Assembly (NCBI GenBank): GCA_932294295.1
Contig: OW028576.1
Span: 24,745,227 to 24,809,226, forward strand
Origin: Alitta virens
Taxonomy: Eukaryota > Annelida > Polychaeta > Phyllodocida > Nereididae
Reading direction: 5' to 3'
DNA length: 64,000 nucleotides
Shown here: positions 12,798 to 24,528 of the stretch, one piece after another
Layout of the letters: every line of letters begins with the position of its first letter
How positions within the stretch are numbered: position 1 is the stretch's first letter
Translations under genes and position numbers: made by a program
The notes under the pieces: model-generated
Database searches by the model: none
Told to the model about the DNA's origin: nothing
What the model saw: only the letters and a program-made list of their open reading frames with translations

Positions 12798-12991
12798 CCA
12801 CCTGTATATTGGGGTAGCTTCCAATAAAATCAGATCCTTCAGTATTCTCATTGGCCAATCTGCAATGACTTCATTATCATAATGCAGGAGATGATGTTGG
12901 TTGAAAATTGTCCTGTTCCTGTGTCATATTATAACCAGGCATGCTTTGTCATATGAATGTTTAAACTCCCCTTTCACATAGCCGGTTTTAC

Positions 12992-13215
12992 GGGTGAATC
13001 GGCGGGTTCTACGGGTGAATCGGCGGGTTCTACGGGTTAATCGGCGGGTTCTACAGGTGACTCGGCGGGTTCTACGGGTGACTCGGCGGGTTCTACGAGT
13101 CACTCGGCGAGTTCTGCGGGTCACTAGAAGTAAGCCGACGGGTAGCAGGAGTAACTCGACGGCTTCCAGGAGTAACCCGCCGAGTTGTAGTAGTAACTCG
13201 CCGACTGCTACCAGA
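12992..13215. repeat. 21 bp minisatellite with inverted second half
   Basis: Six consecutive 21 bp units, beginning GGGTGAATCGGCGGGTTC at 12,992, run to 13,117. After a short centre the motif continues in roughly inverted orientation to about 13,215 (phrases such as AACCCGCCGAG). The array is GC-rich in an AT-rich setting and absent from copy B. The period of 21 keeps both strands open, producing arginine- and leucine-rich pseudo-proteins. Confidence 0.8.
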
Positions 13216-13261
13216 GTCAGCATCAGCGTAGGCAGGGAGAGGGGTTGTATATACTTTAAAA

Positions 13262-13757
13262 GGCTGCTGCTCCCCTTATATCAGGCCGATTCTCGTCAAA
13301 TATAAATTAATTGTAGTATAGTTCATACTGATTCCATACGTGTTTTCAGATCGAAAATATACCGAATATTAAGCGAGTTATTGGTCTGAGAAGTCAGCTA
13401 GGTTGGCGGAGGCAAACAGTGGTGCTCCCGCAGACGTCCGCGCCGGGACTGTATCAATGCTGAGCGCTTCTTTGAAAGGCTGCTGCTTCCCAAGTACGAC
13501 TGGATTGTAGTATAATTCATACTGACTCCATAGGTGTTTTCGGATTGAAAATAGACCAAATATTAAGCGAGATATTCGTCTGAGAAGGCGGTTGTCTGGC
13601 GGCGGCTGCTGCTCCATTAATATTAATCAGATTTTCGTAAAATAATATTGAATTATAGTAGAGTTCATACTTATTCCACACAGAATTTCAGATTGAAAAT
13701 AGACCAAATATTAAGCGAGATATTCGTCTAAGAAAGCAGTTCTCTGGCGGCGGATAG
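13262..13757. repeat. Three-copy complex repeat
   Basis: Three related segments begin with GGCTGCTGC at 13,262, 13,478 and 13,603. Each contains a conserved core with GTAGTATA/TTCATACT and ATATTAAGCGAG. The spacing differs (216 and 125 bp), because the first unit carries an extra insert. The block belongs to the roughly 900 bp insertion that copy B lacks and may be part of an unclassified transposon. Confidence 0.7.
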
Positions 13758-14446
13758 GTTCTCTGTGCATGTTCATGACTTGAATGGTGTGGTCAATATT
13801 TGTGACCATGATGCATTGCACGCATTGAATTTCCGGCTACCGGGGCCGAGAATCCCGGTTTGGGCCCGAGTTGTTATTACAATCCTGAAATTACCATATA
13901 ATATTACATGAAACCATATATTCAATTGATTTACATAATAAAATGGGAATATTGATGTTCTGACTGAAAGTTCTAAATTTGTTAAACAAAGGTATGACTG
14001 TAGCCAGGATTACTGATTCCATTACATGATAAGTGGCATCTCAAATCATGACTACTGTTCGCTGCAACGGCAGTTGAACAAAATACACCTACAATAACAG
14101 ATTCTGCATCAATATCTTAAAGTGTGATGCAAACATCATTATCAAACAGCAGATTACGGGAATGAAATAAAAAACACAAAAGCAATAGAAGTCCTTAGTG
14201 ATCCATGCATCACACATGCTAGGATGTTTAAAAATGCTAAATCATTTTTTTTATTTATTTAAATACTTGCTTTATGTCATTTATAATACAATGGACAATA
14301 ATACACAATATTCAAATTTTCCATGAACAATCATCCGATTAACCATACAGTTAGTGAGAGCATAGTTCCATTAAAATTGAAACAAATGATTCAAAATATT
14401 TCTTTTACAAAAGCTTTAAACAGTAAATTTAGTACTGCTCCTTCAG

Positions 14447-15195
14447 GAAACCTGGCCATTTGGCTGTTGCTGCTTTACATTTTGGATGGAATCCACCAGG
14501 GAGACCCACGTGCTGACACCTGCTGTAAATACAACATGAATCACACAACATATACTGGCTACACTGGTTCCTACTGCTTTTGTTATCATTGTTTTGGGAC
14601 TCATGTACAAGAATCGTTACAGAATCAAATTCTGATATTATATCATGAAAAATCAACTACGTCAAAACAGAAGGAGTGAAGTGCTAAGAACCAGTGGACA
14701 TGGAAGTGTAGAAGCACTGTATAGAGATGATGCACCAAATGTGTTCATATTTTGTTCTGATGACGATACAGACTGGCTTTATGACGAAGTTGTCCAGGAC
14801 TCGAAGATTTGTGGGGTTACTCAACTTTTTCATGCAGATGTGACATTGACATGGGAGACGCTTAGACATCATCAGTTGCTTCCTTAGATGCAGCTGCTGT
14901 CTGTATGTGTGTGATTACACCTAACTTCTGTGAAGATGGTGTTTGTCTTTGGGAGCTTGAAATGATCTTGGCTAAAGGAGAGGAATCAGTTCTTTTCTTT
15001 TGCAAAGAGCAAGTTGATCCAAATGAGCATAATTACGCCAGTAGAATGATTCATTTCTATAATCATATTGAGTATGGAGAATCTGATTCAGAAAGACAAG
15101 TTTGCTGGAACAAACTGAAAAGCTTTATTTAAGCCAATGCAAATACTGGAATATCTGATTCTGATCCTGTAAGGCTATAGAGTCACATTGATTAG
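14447..15195 (+). pseudogene. TLR-B1: internally deleted Toll-like receptor pseudogene
   Basis: This is a paralogue of TLR-B2 (40,638-43,279). It begins after the same acceptor-like CTCCTTCAG and encodes the signal-peptide-like NLAIWLLLLYILDGIHQGD and the first cysteines. It then jumps at about 14,555 directly to the transmembrane region, so roughly 1.9 kb coding for the leucine-rich ectodomain is missing. The TIR part is also broken. A one-base loss in the segment around 14,790 shifts the frame; TTAGATG replaces TTACATG at 14,885; ATTTAAGCC gives a stop at 15,128. A polyadenylation-like AATAAA lies at 15,296. No product with both receptor and signalling functions is possible. Gene conversion from B2 or transcription cannot be excluded. 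Confidence 0.9.
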
Positions 15196-16604
15196 GTTTC
15201 TCTTGTTGAGATGGGGTAAAGTACATGATTAAGCAATCTAATTTAAACATTTCACTCATGACTCGATAATTTTGGTCAAAAATGCAGGGCAAATGAATAA
15301 AAAATGTAGTATATATACTGTACATAAGATACTAAACATGGACATTTAACTGGGGACTTTAAAAGCAAGAAGAGGAGCTCCATTACGGTCTATACAACCT
15401 TTGTTTGATGACGCATTTATACCATAATGTCAATGAGTGTATTGATGAGGTCACAAATGTTTTAAGGACGGGTACTTTGCTCCACTTGTTGTTTCTAAAG
15501 TATCACATTGACTCACATAATTTTAAATGTGTTTATCCTATCCTTTTAAGAGGACCCTGATTGACAATAATAAAAAAAAAAACTCTATAAACAATAATAT
15601 AAAGATGACAATGCTCTCAATTTCTGTAAAATCATTAAATTTGTTGCGGCAGTATGTGCAAAATAATTGTAAATATACATAAATTATATGCAAATAGTTA
15701 TACCGATATCATATAATATAAATCCATATGAAAAGATAGTAAAACCAATAACACTATGTATACATTTAACTTTGATGTGCCTCATTGTGTGGAATGTACA
15801 ATGAAAATTATCACGCATGATAATCATTTTGGTATTAGTATTATCATTGATATGTAAATATTTGAACCATGAAAATGTAAGAATTAATTTTATGACTCTA
15901 AGTTTAGAAGTAATGTATATAGGCCTCGTATATTGCCAGAACTCAAGTATTTGGTTTGCAAATATCTTTAAATCTAACCATAATCATTGCTAATATGGTT
16001 GACAATTTTCAAAGACAGACAGAACTTTGTATTTGTATATATCATGGACATGTATTATCCCATGTTATTTTAGCTACAGTTTGTAATAAATATAATACAC
16101 TGAGATAAAACACTTTGTTGTTGTTTAGTTTTTTATTATACTTACCATTTTAGGTTTGAACATTTACAGGTGACCACTTTATTGATGCAGGCATCTCACC
16201 ATTACTGACACTCACTTGTTCACACTCTGATTGCCCAGCAAGTAATATTACACCGATGCCACATTCTCTACAACAGGCCATGGTTAAGAGAATAAGGTCT
16301 TTGCCTTTGGATGAAAATGTACCAGGCGTAGAGGAACTGAGAAAATCTGTAATTTTTAGTGCTCCAATCCTCCCAGACATAAAATGACATGTGGCTTGAG
16401 GTAGTGATAAGAGTTGTAAAAGGTTCAACCTGAATTTGAACAGGCTTGCCAAAACTGTAAATGCACAAAATCAGATCAATTAATTTGTGAGGTTGACAGT
16501 ACTAATGCCAAACACTTATCATTGACAATTACATTAACAGGCATTGTACAAAGTGAGTTGTGAAAAGTAATACAGAACTATAACTGAGTTCTCTGTTCAA
16601 ATGC
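15196..16604. other. TLR-B1 to TLR-A1 intergenic region, shared with copy B
   Basis: The sequence matches 43,280-44,600 closely, including the candidate 3' UTR and AATAAA of TLR-B. A minus-strand open frame (16,150-16,452) is kept open in both copies, but nearly all base differences change its protein, so I do not call it a gene. Confidence 0.65.
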
Positions 16605-16720
16605 AATTACAAATTATTGTCTTAATAATTACAAATTGCTGTCATTATAATTACAAATTGTTGTCATTATAATTACAAATTCTAGTTATTATAATTACAA
16701 ATTCTAGTCATTATTATTAT
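16605..16720. repeat. 22 bp tandem repeat upstream of TLR-A1
   Basis: Five degenerate units beginning AATTACAAATT recur every 22 bp. They lie in a roughly 310 bp stretch (16,508-16,822) present before TLR-A1 but absent at the matching position (about 44,608) before TLR-A2. Confidence 0.85.
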
Positions 16721-17045
16721 AACCTTGTTGGCATTTCTCTAGTTCTGTGATATCATTATTTTTGTCTCAATTACTGTATAATCAGTAGTTGTATTTCTGT
16801 AATCATATCCATTACAGAATTTGTGCAAGTAATTTACACATTTATACATGAATGTTTGTCTAAAAAACATATGTCTACTTTTTTTTCATCTTTTCTATAA
16901 AATATTGCAGAAAATGAATTAAGTTTGCATTTTATGTTATTATTAGTATATTAACTTAGATCAGAATGTGACCATCCAATGTTTTGGTTAGATCAAGTAA
17001 CACAGTGGTAATACATTTTAATAGGATTTTATTGTTTTGTTTCAG

Positions 17046-19701
17046 TTTTCAGATTCATTATGGCTCTTGTATGTCTCCTTGCTTTCCTGCCTGACGTGAC
17101 AATGACACCAGTTCCAGTTTTTGCAACCAATTGTCTTCAAGATGGTGCCACTCTTGACTGTCGCCACCGCCAGCTATCTTCAGTTCCAAAAATACCTCCA
17201 GAGGGCACCAAAGTCTTGTTAAATAATAACAACATTGATGGGATACAGAATTACGAATTTGCTGGAGCTACACAACTCAAAGTTATTAGTCTCTCATACA
17301 ACAGAATATCATCATTACCTGTCAATGCTTTCCAAGGATTGACCAATTTGAGATTCCTGCATCTTGGTCACAATAATATGTGTCTAGGTGATGATGCATA
17401 TCCACCTGGTGTTTTTCATCATTTGAAGTCATTGGAAACATTGAACATGGCTAGCAATGATTGTGAAAATCGCATCATACAGAAGTATCCTAGAGGTGCT
17501 TTTAAGGATTTGAAAAATTTACAAGCAATTGCAATAACTGGTTTGCCTGCAAATCAAAACTCACTTGATGGTTTTGAGTACATGAGCAAATTGAAAACAC
17601 TTATGTTTGTGGGAACTGGTAGTTCAATGGGTTCCCTGCCATGTAATTATTTCTCACCACTTCTAAACATTACCTTAAAAAGGCTTTCACTAAGAAATGC
17701 AGGACTAACAGGAATGTGCCAAACTGTTTTAAGGCAACTACAATCGCTGTCATATCTGAATATAGCCTGCAATGCATATTTCCAATATTTGTCTCTCTTA
17801 CCTGTTCTTTTTAACATGGTAAAGCCATCACTGAAGACTCTGTCAATGGATATGATTGGGTATCGTGGTGCAGAAGTAGGGGATTATTATTACTATAGTT
17901 TGGCCCACTCTAATTTGGATAATCTGAAAAGAATTTCAATGAGACAAATTGGTAATGTATTCTTCAACACAGACACCATAAAAACCCTGGCAAATGCAGA
18001 GGTAATTGTTCTTGGCCACTCATTTATTCAGTTTAATGACAGTGAGCCACATGTGCCTGAAAGAGTTGAAACAATACTTAGTAACAGCAATTTAGTCACC
18101 ATCGCTCTGCCTTATTTCAAGGATCAAAAATACCCATTACAAACATTTGTGAAGGGAATGTGTGAACCAGATGAAATAGACTTAGAGGATCATCTTTACT
18201 TTCCAATGAATGATCAATACACTCCTAAATTTCATGTAGGAGCAGGCTTGGACAACCTCAATACGAAAAAGAGTGAAGATAATAAATCTCCTTCAAATGG
18301 CAATGGCACCTCTCACAATTTGCTGACTCCATACAATTTGAGGCAAAGAGAAAAGACATTATTGAAAATACCTCCTTCATATCCAAGGGACACATTTGAT
18401 AAGTTGCTGTTCAAATATTTGCCACCATCTGTTAAGTCTCTATACTTGAATAACTGCCAACCAACTGTAATACAAAGTTTGTTCAACCTCGACATAAATC
18501 AATTGAATAATGTTCAGTATCTCAATCTATCAACGATGTCTTCTGCACCTGAAATGGACATGTTTGAAAATTTGAAGAAGTTTCAAAACTTGACTCTCTT
18601 AGAAGCAAAATTGTGCCAGATTTCTTTCATAGAAACAATTTTCCCACCGTTGCCCAATCTTGTTGCCATTAATCTTGATAACAACTCGGTCACCAGTTTG
18701 GTAAACCCTTTCCAGAATATACCCAGAGTGGAAAGAATATCATTGCAAGGCAACAGGATTTCTACTATGGGTGAAGAAGCTTTTTCTAACCTCACAAAGC
18801 TGAGGAAGATATTACTGGCTCACAATTCCATTTCATCCACATATCTGAATGTCGCAGATGCAAGTTCCTTGCAAGAGGTTGATATCAGTTGGAACAAGGT
18901 TCCTTATTTGAGTGAGAGATTCATCCAGGAGTTAAACAAGCATCCTTCACTTGTTTTGAATGTAAAAAGTGACCAAATGACCTGTGATTGTAATGCTCTA
19001 CCATTCATCAAATGGACAATTCAACAAGGATTCTTAACATAAACATAGATCATCTGAGAGTATCTTGCTACAAGTGGTTAATGCCCTTGTGCATTGCTCT
19101 TGGTACAGTCTTTGTGATTGGTCTAATAATGGCAATTGCATACAAGAACAAATGGACACTGTTTCTCAAATATTACGTAGCTAAAAGACGATGGAGGATC
19201 TATTCAAAACGCATCAAATCCAATTTGGGTTTATTAAGTTACAACATGTTGACCGAATTAGAACCCACTTATGAGTATGATGCATTTATGGCACATGATA
19301 ATGATGATTATGAATGGGTCAGTAGAGAATTCTGTGAAAAAGTTGAGGAAACATGGGGGAGAAAACTTTGTATTGCAAAGCGAGACTGTCTTCCTGGTGA
19401 ACCAGTTTTCAAAACTATGGTGGATGCCATTGATCAAAGCAAACTGGTCATCTGCTTATTAACACCTGGCTTTGCGAAAAGTAAATGGTGTGATTTTGAG
19501 CTGAAATTAGCTCTGGACCGAGGTAAGAGTACAGTGATATTCATTTTAAAAGATCACATACTTTGGGATCAATCAACAAAATTGATTCGTCAAATAATTT
19601 ACAGCAGACAAGAAAACGCTAATTTTCTTGAGCATACCCAAGATGCTCAAGGACAAGAACTGTTTTGGAATCAGCTACGTGAGAGACTGACGCAAAACTA
19701 A
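17046..19701 (+). pseudogene. TLR-A1: frameshifted Toll-like receptor
   Basis: The ectodomain frame runs from a TTTCAG acceptor-like site (exon from 17,046, ATG at 17,060) to a stop at 19,042. It covers a hydrophobic leader (ALVCLLAFLPDVTM), an N-terminal cysteine region (NCLQDGATLDC), about twenty leucine-rich repeats, and the start of the C-terminal cap (CDCNALPFIKW). A 58 bp deletion relative to TLR-A2 (bases 46,802-46,859 there) removes the rest of the cap and shifts the frame. The transmembrane segment (WLMPLCIALGTVFVIGLIM) and TIR domain continue in another frame from an ATG at 19,012 to 19,701. Box 1 YDAFMAHD and BB loop RDCLPGEP are intact. A conventional receptor cannot be made; a 660-residue secreted ectodomain is possible. 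Otherwise it is about as similar to TLR-A2 as a recent duplicate would be. AATAAA follows at 19,748. Confidence 0.9.
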
Positions 19702-19747
19702 GTAATCATTGGTAATTACTTTTTGTCTGTCGTTTATTTGGTTATAG

Positions 19748-19753
19748 AATAAA
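19748..19753 (+). promoter_or_regulatory. Candidate polyadenylation signal of TLR-A1
   Basis: AATAAA lies 47 bp after the stop codon and is conserved at 47,591 downstream of TLR-A2. Confidence 0.6.
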
Positions 19754-20264
19754 AACAGCTCAATGGATTTGCTTCAAATTTTCAGAGAATACTCACAACT
19801 TCTACCAATTATTAGATAAATATGAATAACAAGAGTAGAATAACTGATTATATGCCTCTGAGAGCAAAAGAAAAATTATAATTTGGTAGTATTAATGTAA
19901 TTATAATCAATCTATATTTGTTGATCAAGATTTGTGGTTAAAACAACTAAAATATTAATTTTGATCATTGAACAAAAATATATGCATTAATAAGAGATAA
20001 TGTTGTGCCCTCTACCAAGTACTGAAGATCACTTAGAATGGTCTGGCACGGATTTGTAAGACAAGTGCGAATGTTGCCTGACGCCTGTGCTGAATGTGCT
20101 TTGTAAGTAAAAGCAAATGTTTCCCCTATATATTTGATTTGGTATCTATATTTACACATATTAAATTATTTGTATTATCAATTTTGAATGTGAGAAATAA
20201 AGTCAATTGTTTGATATCAAATGTTGCTATAATTCTCATTTTCAAAATTTAATATCACGAATAC

Positions 20265-20392
20265 CACTTATTTCCTTCCTACTGAGTTTCAGGCTTCCTA
20301 TGAAGTTTGGCACATTTCTTATATTATTTAGATTAAAAAGAAATGTGCCAAACTTTATAGGAAACCAGAAACTCAGTTTGAAAGAAATAAGT
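20265..20392. repeat. Long imperfect hairpin (about 55 bp arms), copy A
   Basis: Arm 20,265-20,320 is the near reverse complement of 20,338-20,392, with a 17-base loop. The right arm reads on the + strand into a LINE reverse transcriptase frame (NQKLSLKEISHV, then a TVDTFLEWDLHI-like segment). The left arm is therefore probably an inverted duplicate of LINE sequence, as from twin priming. The second copy is at 53,501-53,626. Confidence 0.85.
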
Positions 20393-21090
20393 CATGTGAG
20401 AGATAATAAATAGGTATTACAGTAGACACGTTTTTAGAATGGGACCTTCACATTAAAACTGTATTGACAAAAAACTAAAACTAAAATGTGCTACCATTAA
20501 CATCAAAGATACTAATATGTCAGGCAAATGTTCACTTAAAGTAAATAAGAAAAAAATAAAATATATCTTTTAGATTGATTTTTAACATTGGAAGAAAAGT
20601 AAACTACCTGAAATTTATAAAAAAGCTAATATACTGATGATTGAAGATCTAATTAAACCATCAGTCCTGAACATTTTCTACAAATATATTAATGGAACGT
20701 TACCATAACGAATCAGTAATCTATTTGAAATATCAGATCAGTTTTTTATTACAAAACATAGAAATGACTTACAAACACCTAAACATACTTCACAATAGTA
20801 AAATAAAGGTTTCTTGTCAAGGGCACCTAATCTATGGCCAGGCTTATCTGGAATAATTAAGGAAAAAAGTAAACTGAAAGTATTTGCAAAATGTTATTCA
20901 AAGAAATGATTACGACCATATTGAATTAAACATCTTGGCAGTAGATAGCTTTACAAATATATATGTTCCAATAGTTCTATAATTTGGTAAATGATAAATG
21001 GTTATAGTTGTATTCAAATGTTTATATTATATTTTATATTTATGTAAATAATTAATAGTGGAAAGCATTTAAATAAAGTTTTTTTAAATC
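20393..21090 (+). mobile_element. LINE 3' end remnant
   Basis: Broken frames show the LINE C-terminal pattern: 'TVDTFLEWDLHIKT' near 20,420-20,460, then 'IKPSVLNIFYKYINGTLP' at about 20,650-20,705, then 'RAPNLWPGLSGIIKEKSKLK' at about 20,820-20,880. It ends with AATAAAG and a T/A-rich tail near 21,090. The first part is shared with copy B (53,627-54,000). Confidence 0.65.
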
Positions 21091-21454
21091 ATGCATTTCC
21101 CCGACTATCTTATTTTGATACCATTCATTTTATAAAGATATATGTATGTACATTGTTCCCGTCAAAAAAAAAAAGCTGGAATCTGAATCTGAAAAAGATA
21201 AAAAAGACAAAAATGTTCAGTAATAGTTCAGTCACTTGCTTCATACAGTATATGGCTTGAACATGTCTCTTTCATAATAGCTAGTTCATTCAAGCTTTGA
21301 GTAAACTTGTTGTTTCAATGCTGACATTTATATTTAGAACTTCAGTACCACACACAGCTCTGCAACAGTATCCACATGCCAGCCGTGTGCAGCCTCAGTT
21401 TTGCTCCAGCCATCGAAGCGCACAGAGCATCAGAGTTAAATCTCACCTGGTGCG

Positions 21455-21740
21455 AGCAAATTAACTGACATATACATTTACGTCACGTTAAATAATACAA
21501 GGTAAAAGCAGGTCAGTGACCTTTTTTTATTCTATTGTCTGTGTGTGTTAGAAATTGAGTTGTTGTAAAATGTGCAGGATGAGTAGATAATATTGTGCTG
21601 AGCAAATTAACTGACTTCTATATTTGAATCAGCAACAGGTCAGTGACTTTTTTATTCTATTATACTTTTTGTATGTTGTCAGGATCAGTAGACAGTATGA
21701 TGCTCGCCTGTTCTGAACAAACTAACTGACTTCTAATTAA
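21455..21740. repeat. Degenerate repeats (first cluster)
   Basis: The phrases GAGCAAATTAACTGAC, GGTCAGTGAC-TTTTTATTCTATT and a GCAGGATGAGTAGA-like segment recur at about 21,455, 21,600 and 21,715. Another copy is at 23,057-23,190. The unit is roughly 110-145 bp and diverged. It has no coding potential; origin unknown. Confidence 0.6.
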
Positions 21741-21779
21741 CATTTATTTTTCATCAGGTTTAATAGTACAATTAGTAAA

Positions 21780-22620
21780 TAATTTTTTATTACATGGCAA
21801 TCACAGAGATTAAATTCCTACAAGACTTCATTAGAAAAAACATAAAGCAATGTTTAATTCAAATTATATAAATATATAGAGGCTAAAACATTAAAATATA
21901 AAGATGATGAAATTGAAATTAAATGTTTTATTAAAATAAGTTGCGATCTTAAAAGTTGATTTTTTGCAAAAAGGGATAAAACTGTCCTTGAATCTGTTAG
22001 AGCGACATAAAGGGAACTTAAAATCCTTGGACACCCTGGTCATTCTGTTTTCATTCATGTATGGCACCAAGATAGGAAAGAGTTTGTGCTGTTCCTCTTG
22101 CATGTAATTGAAAAGATTCATACACATGTTGATCTCATCTCTGACAAACACTGCAGACTACTGGTGTTTAAGAGATATTCATAGCTGTAATCCATGTAAC
22201 TGTAAATAATCCAGGGTGCTCTATTTTTGCACTGATTCCAATAATTTAGTCTGATTTTGAAAGTCTCAGATGCCACACTTGGCAGGAGTATTCCATAACA
22301 GGTTGTATCATTGCACTATAGCATATCTTCAACAGTTACACCAACTCTTTTCAACAAAATGAGGGAATACAGATGTTTAGCAGCTTTGAAATAAATAGTG
22401 TGGGACATGTACTTCCCAGGATAGGTCATTGGATATAGTAGTTGATTTGCTAATATGTATGAGCAGTTCTGTTGTTTTGTTTGCTCTCAAGTGCTCGTTG
22501 TTGCATATTGACTGCTGATTTGGTACAAGGTAACATCATCCGAATATTTCACCATAGGTAAGCTTGTGTGCAGGTAGTTCACCATGTCCAGGAATAACAA
22601 GGGTACAAGTTTTGTACCTG
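21780..22620 (-). mobile_element. L2/CR1-like LINE remnant, minus strand
   Basis: On the minus strand, 'LVKYSDDVTLYQISS' (about 22,500-22,560) carries the paired aspartates of a reverse transcriptase. It is followed by 'KAAKHLYSLILLKRVGVTVEDML' (about 22,310-22,390). A LIQPVMEYSCQVWH-like reading comes next (about 22,260-22,300), then a C-terminal 'MTRVSKDFKFPLCRSNRFKDSFIPF' region (about 21,970-22,060). Several frameshifts show the copy is dead. Confidence 0.7.
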
Positions 22621-24374
22621 TAAGTTACGCCGCCACAGAGTCCCGCCCATGTTGAAATCTTGACTGGTTGTCGTCTTCCAGACAGGTCCGTCTCAATGCT
22701 TCGGGGTGGTGTCATGATTCCTTGGGTAATGCGCTGTCAATTCAGCATTGAATATGGCTGCAAAAATTTAAATACGCATTTTCTTTTTGACAATTTTTAG
22801 TTGCAATTTCATATTATTATGTAGTGGTCTTTACATTTTGGTGCCCTTGTTGCAACTAATTGCTAAATGCTAATACTTTTTGTATGACAGCTCACAAAAC
22901 AGCTAACTGTTATATACAGTACTAGTCACCAAGCATGGGAAATGCAATGCATAAACTGTTACACGCATACTTCACAGACTGTTCTGTTATGTGTTTTCTG
23001 TAAAAAAATTGCATTGTTGTGAGACATGCAAGATAAGAAGACGAAATGGTGCTCACCTGTTTTGAGCATATTAACAGACTTCTAATTTTACATCATTATT
23101 TTAAATAACAAAATGTGAGAGTAGTTCAGTGACCTTTTTCATCATATTGTTCATATGTTCAGAATGAGTGGATGATTTGATGCTTTAGTTTTGAATCTCA
23201 TTAATTCACAATTACATGGTAGTGACAGCGAAGTTGTCTCAATGCAGTGGTAAAACAGTGGATGTCAGGAAAAGTGGCTGGTTTTAATAGTAAAGCAGAA
23301 AATATATTTATTAAAGTCACCCGGACACATTTATACAAAATAATGTATAACATGTTTACTTTCATAACTACAACTAGGAATAAATCTTGCAATTATTGTC
23401 GAAAGTTGAGAAGTGATTCTATGCAATGCTATTTGTACATGAAGCTGGTAGTTCATGCATATGACTGATGAAGCAGCCAGCTTTTCCAATTAGGCTATCA
23501 TCAGACACATCTCTAGTTGGTTAATGCTGTTTTGGAGGCCCCAGGAGACCCATGGGAGGTTGTCATAATTGACCCCCTGAAAACATTAAATATGATTATA
23601 ATGCTAGGTTTATCTTTTAGCACAGTTACTGAGGAATAAAATTAAAAAAGATGATTTTTAGAAGAAGGCCTTAAGCCATTTCAGGGTAAAATTAGAAATT
23701 TTTACTTTAAAAAAAATACCTAGACCTATATATCTATGCTAGTGTATATGTTTTGGTGGCAAATGTGTGAAATAAAGTGTTTTATCGAGTTCCAGGGGCT
23801 CTATTTTAAATTTGCACATGTAAGCCCACAATTTTTAGAATTTTTGAAGTGGCGGGAACATTTTCTGCATCTGTCTGAGCTGATTTCGACCCTTATATAC
23901 AAATTAACCCTATTTCCTGAAAAGAGCCAATGATTACTTATTTAATGATAAATTAGCTATTTTTTGGTATATGATTCATATTTTTGGCAAGTAATTTCAG
24001 GCCTCAGCATTTCTTTTAAAACAAAAAGTTGATGCATTGCATCTGTTTGTTTTTCCAATGAGGCTATCATCGGACGCATCTGACAATAATAATTGTTGCT
24101 ATAAGTGTTCTAAATTGTGCTGTTACTGTGATCAATATTATGAACACTTGTACGTGCTACATGTAAATGACATCATGAATGATTCATAAGCCAATAATCT
24201 AGCATTGGATGTTGGAACTCATTACATTTTGCTAACTGAAGGCATTAACAATTTAGTCGCGGTTATTTACAGGCATGAAATGTTAATGCTTTTTTTGCCA
24301 GTGCTTTTAATTTATTCATCCAAGCAGAATGGCATTTAACGTTGTGTCAATAAAATGACTCAATGCATCGTGGT
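22621..24374. other. Intergenic, minor repeats only
   Basis: No gene is recognisable. A direct repeat of about 30 bp, with core AGGCTATCATC, occurs at about 23,483-23,510 and 24,052-24,080. A further degenerate unit of the 21,455 repeat lies at 23,057-23,190. Confidence 0.5.
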
Positions 24375-24528
24375 TGAGTGCCACCATTAAGACCACAAAG
24401 ATCCTTTAATCCAGGTCCCAGGTGTTGTCTTTCATAGTAATTTACCTCTCCACAAAGACCACTTTGCCATTAAGACTAGTGAAATTTGCCCCAAAGGTGT
24501 TCTGGATTGCCAGTTTCCACTGTATCGA
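24375..24528. mobile_element. Possible pogo-like MITE fragment
   Basis: Phrases such as CATTAAGACCAC, a repeated AAGACCAC-TTTG segment, and the ending GCCAGTTTCCACTGTA resemble the ends of non-autonomous pogo/Tigger-type elements. No clear terminal inverted repeat is delimited. Confidence 0.35.

Noticed and set aside
12924..13305. Arginine-rich and leucine-rich frames on both strands over the minisatellite
   Set aside because: They are a by-product of a 21 bp repeat unit, which keeps all frames periodic; no start context or domain.
16150..16452. Minus-strand frame of 100 codons conserved in both duplication copies (also 44,242-44,544)
   Set aside because: Counting by eye, about 13 of 14 base differences between the two copies change the amino acid, so there is no sign of protein-level constraint. 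It also lies in the TLR intergenic region without known domains.
18313..18795. Antisense frames within the TLRs (also 46,099-46,581)
   Set aside because: Shadows of the receptor coding sequence.
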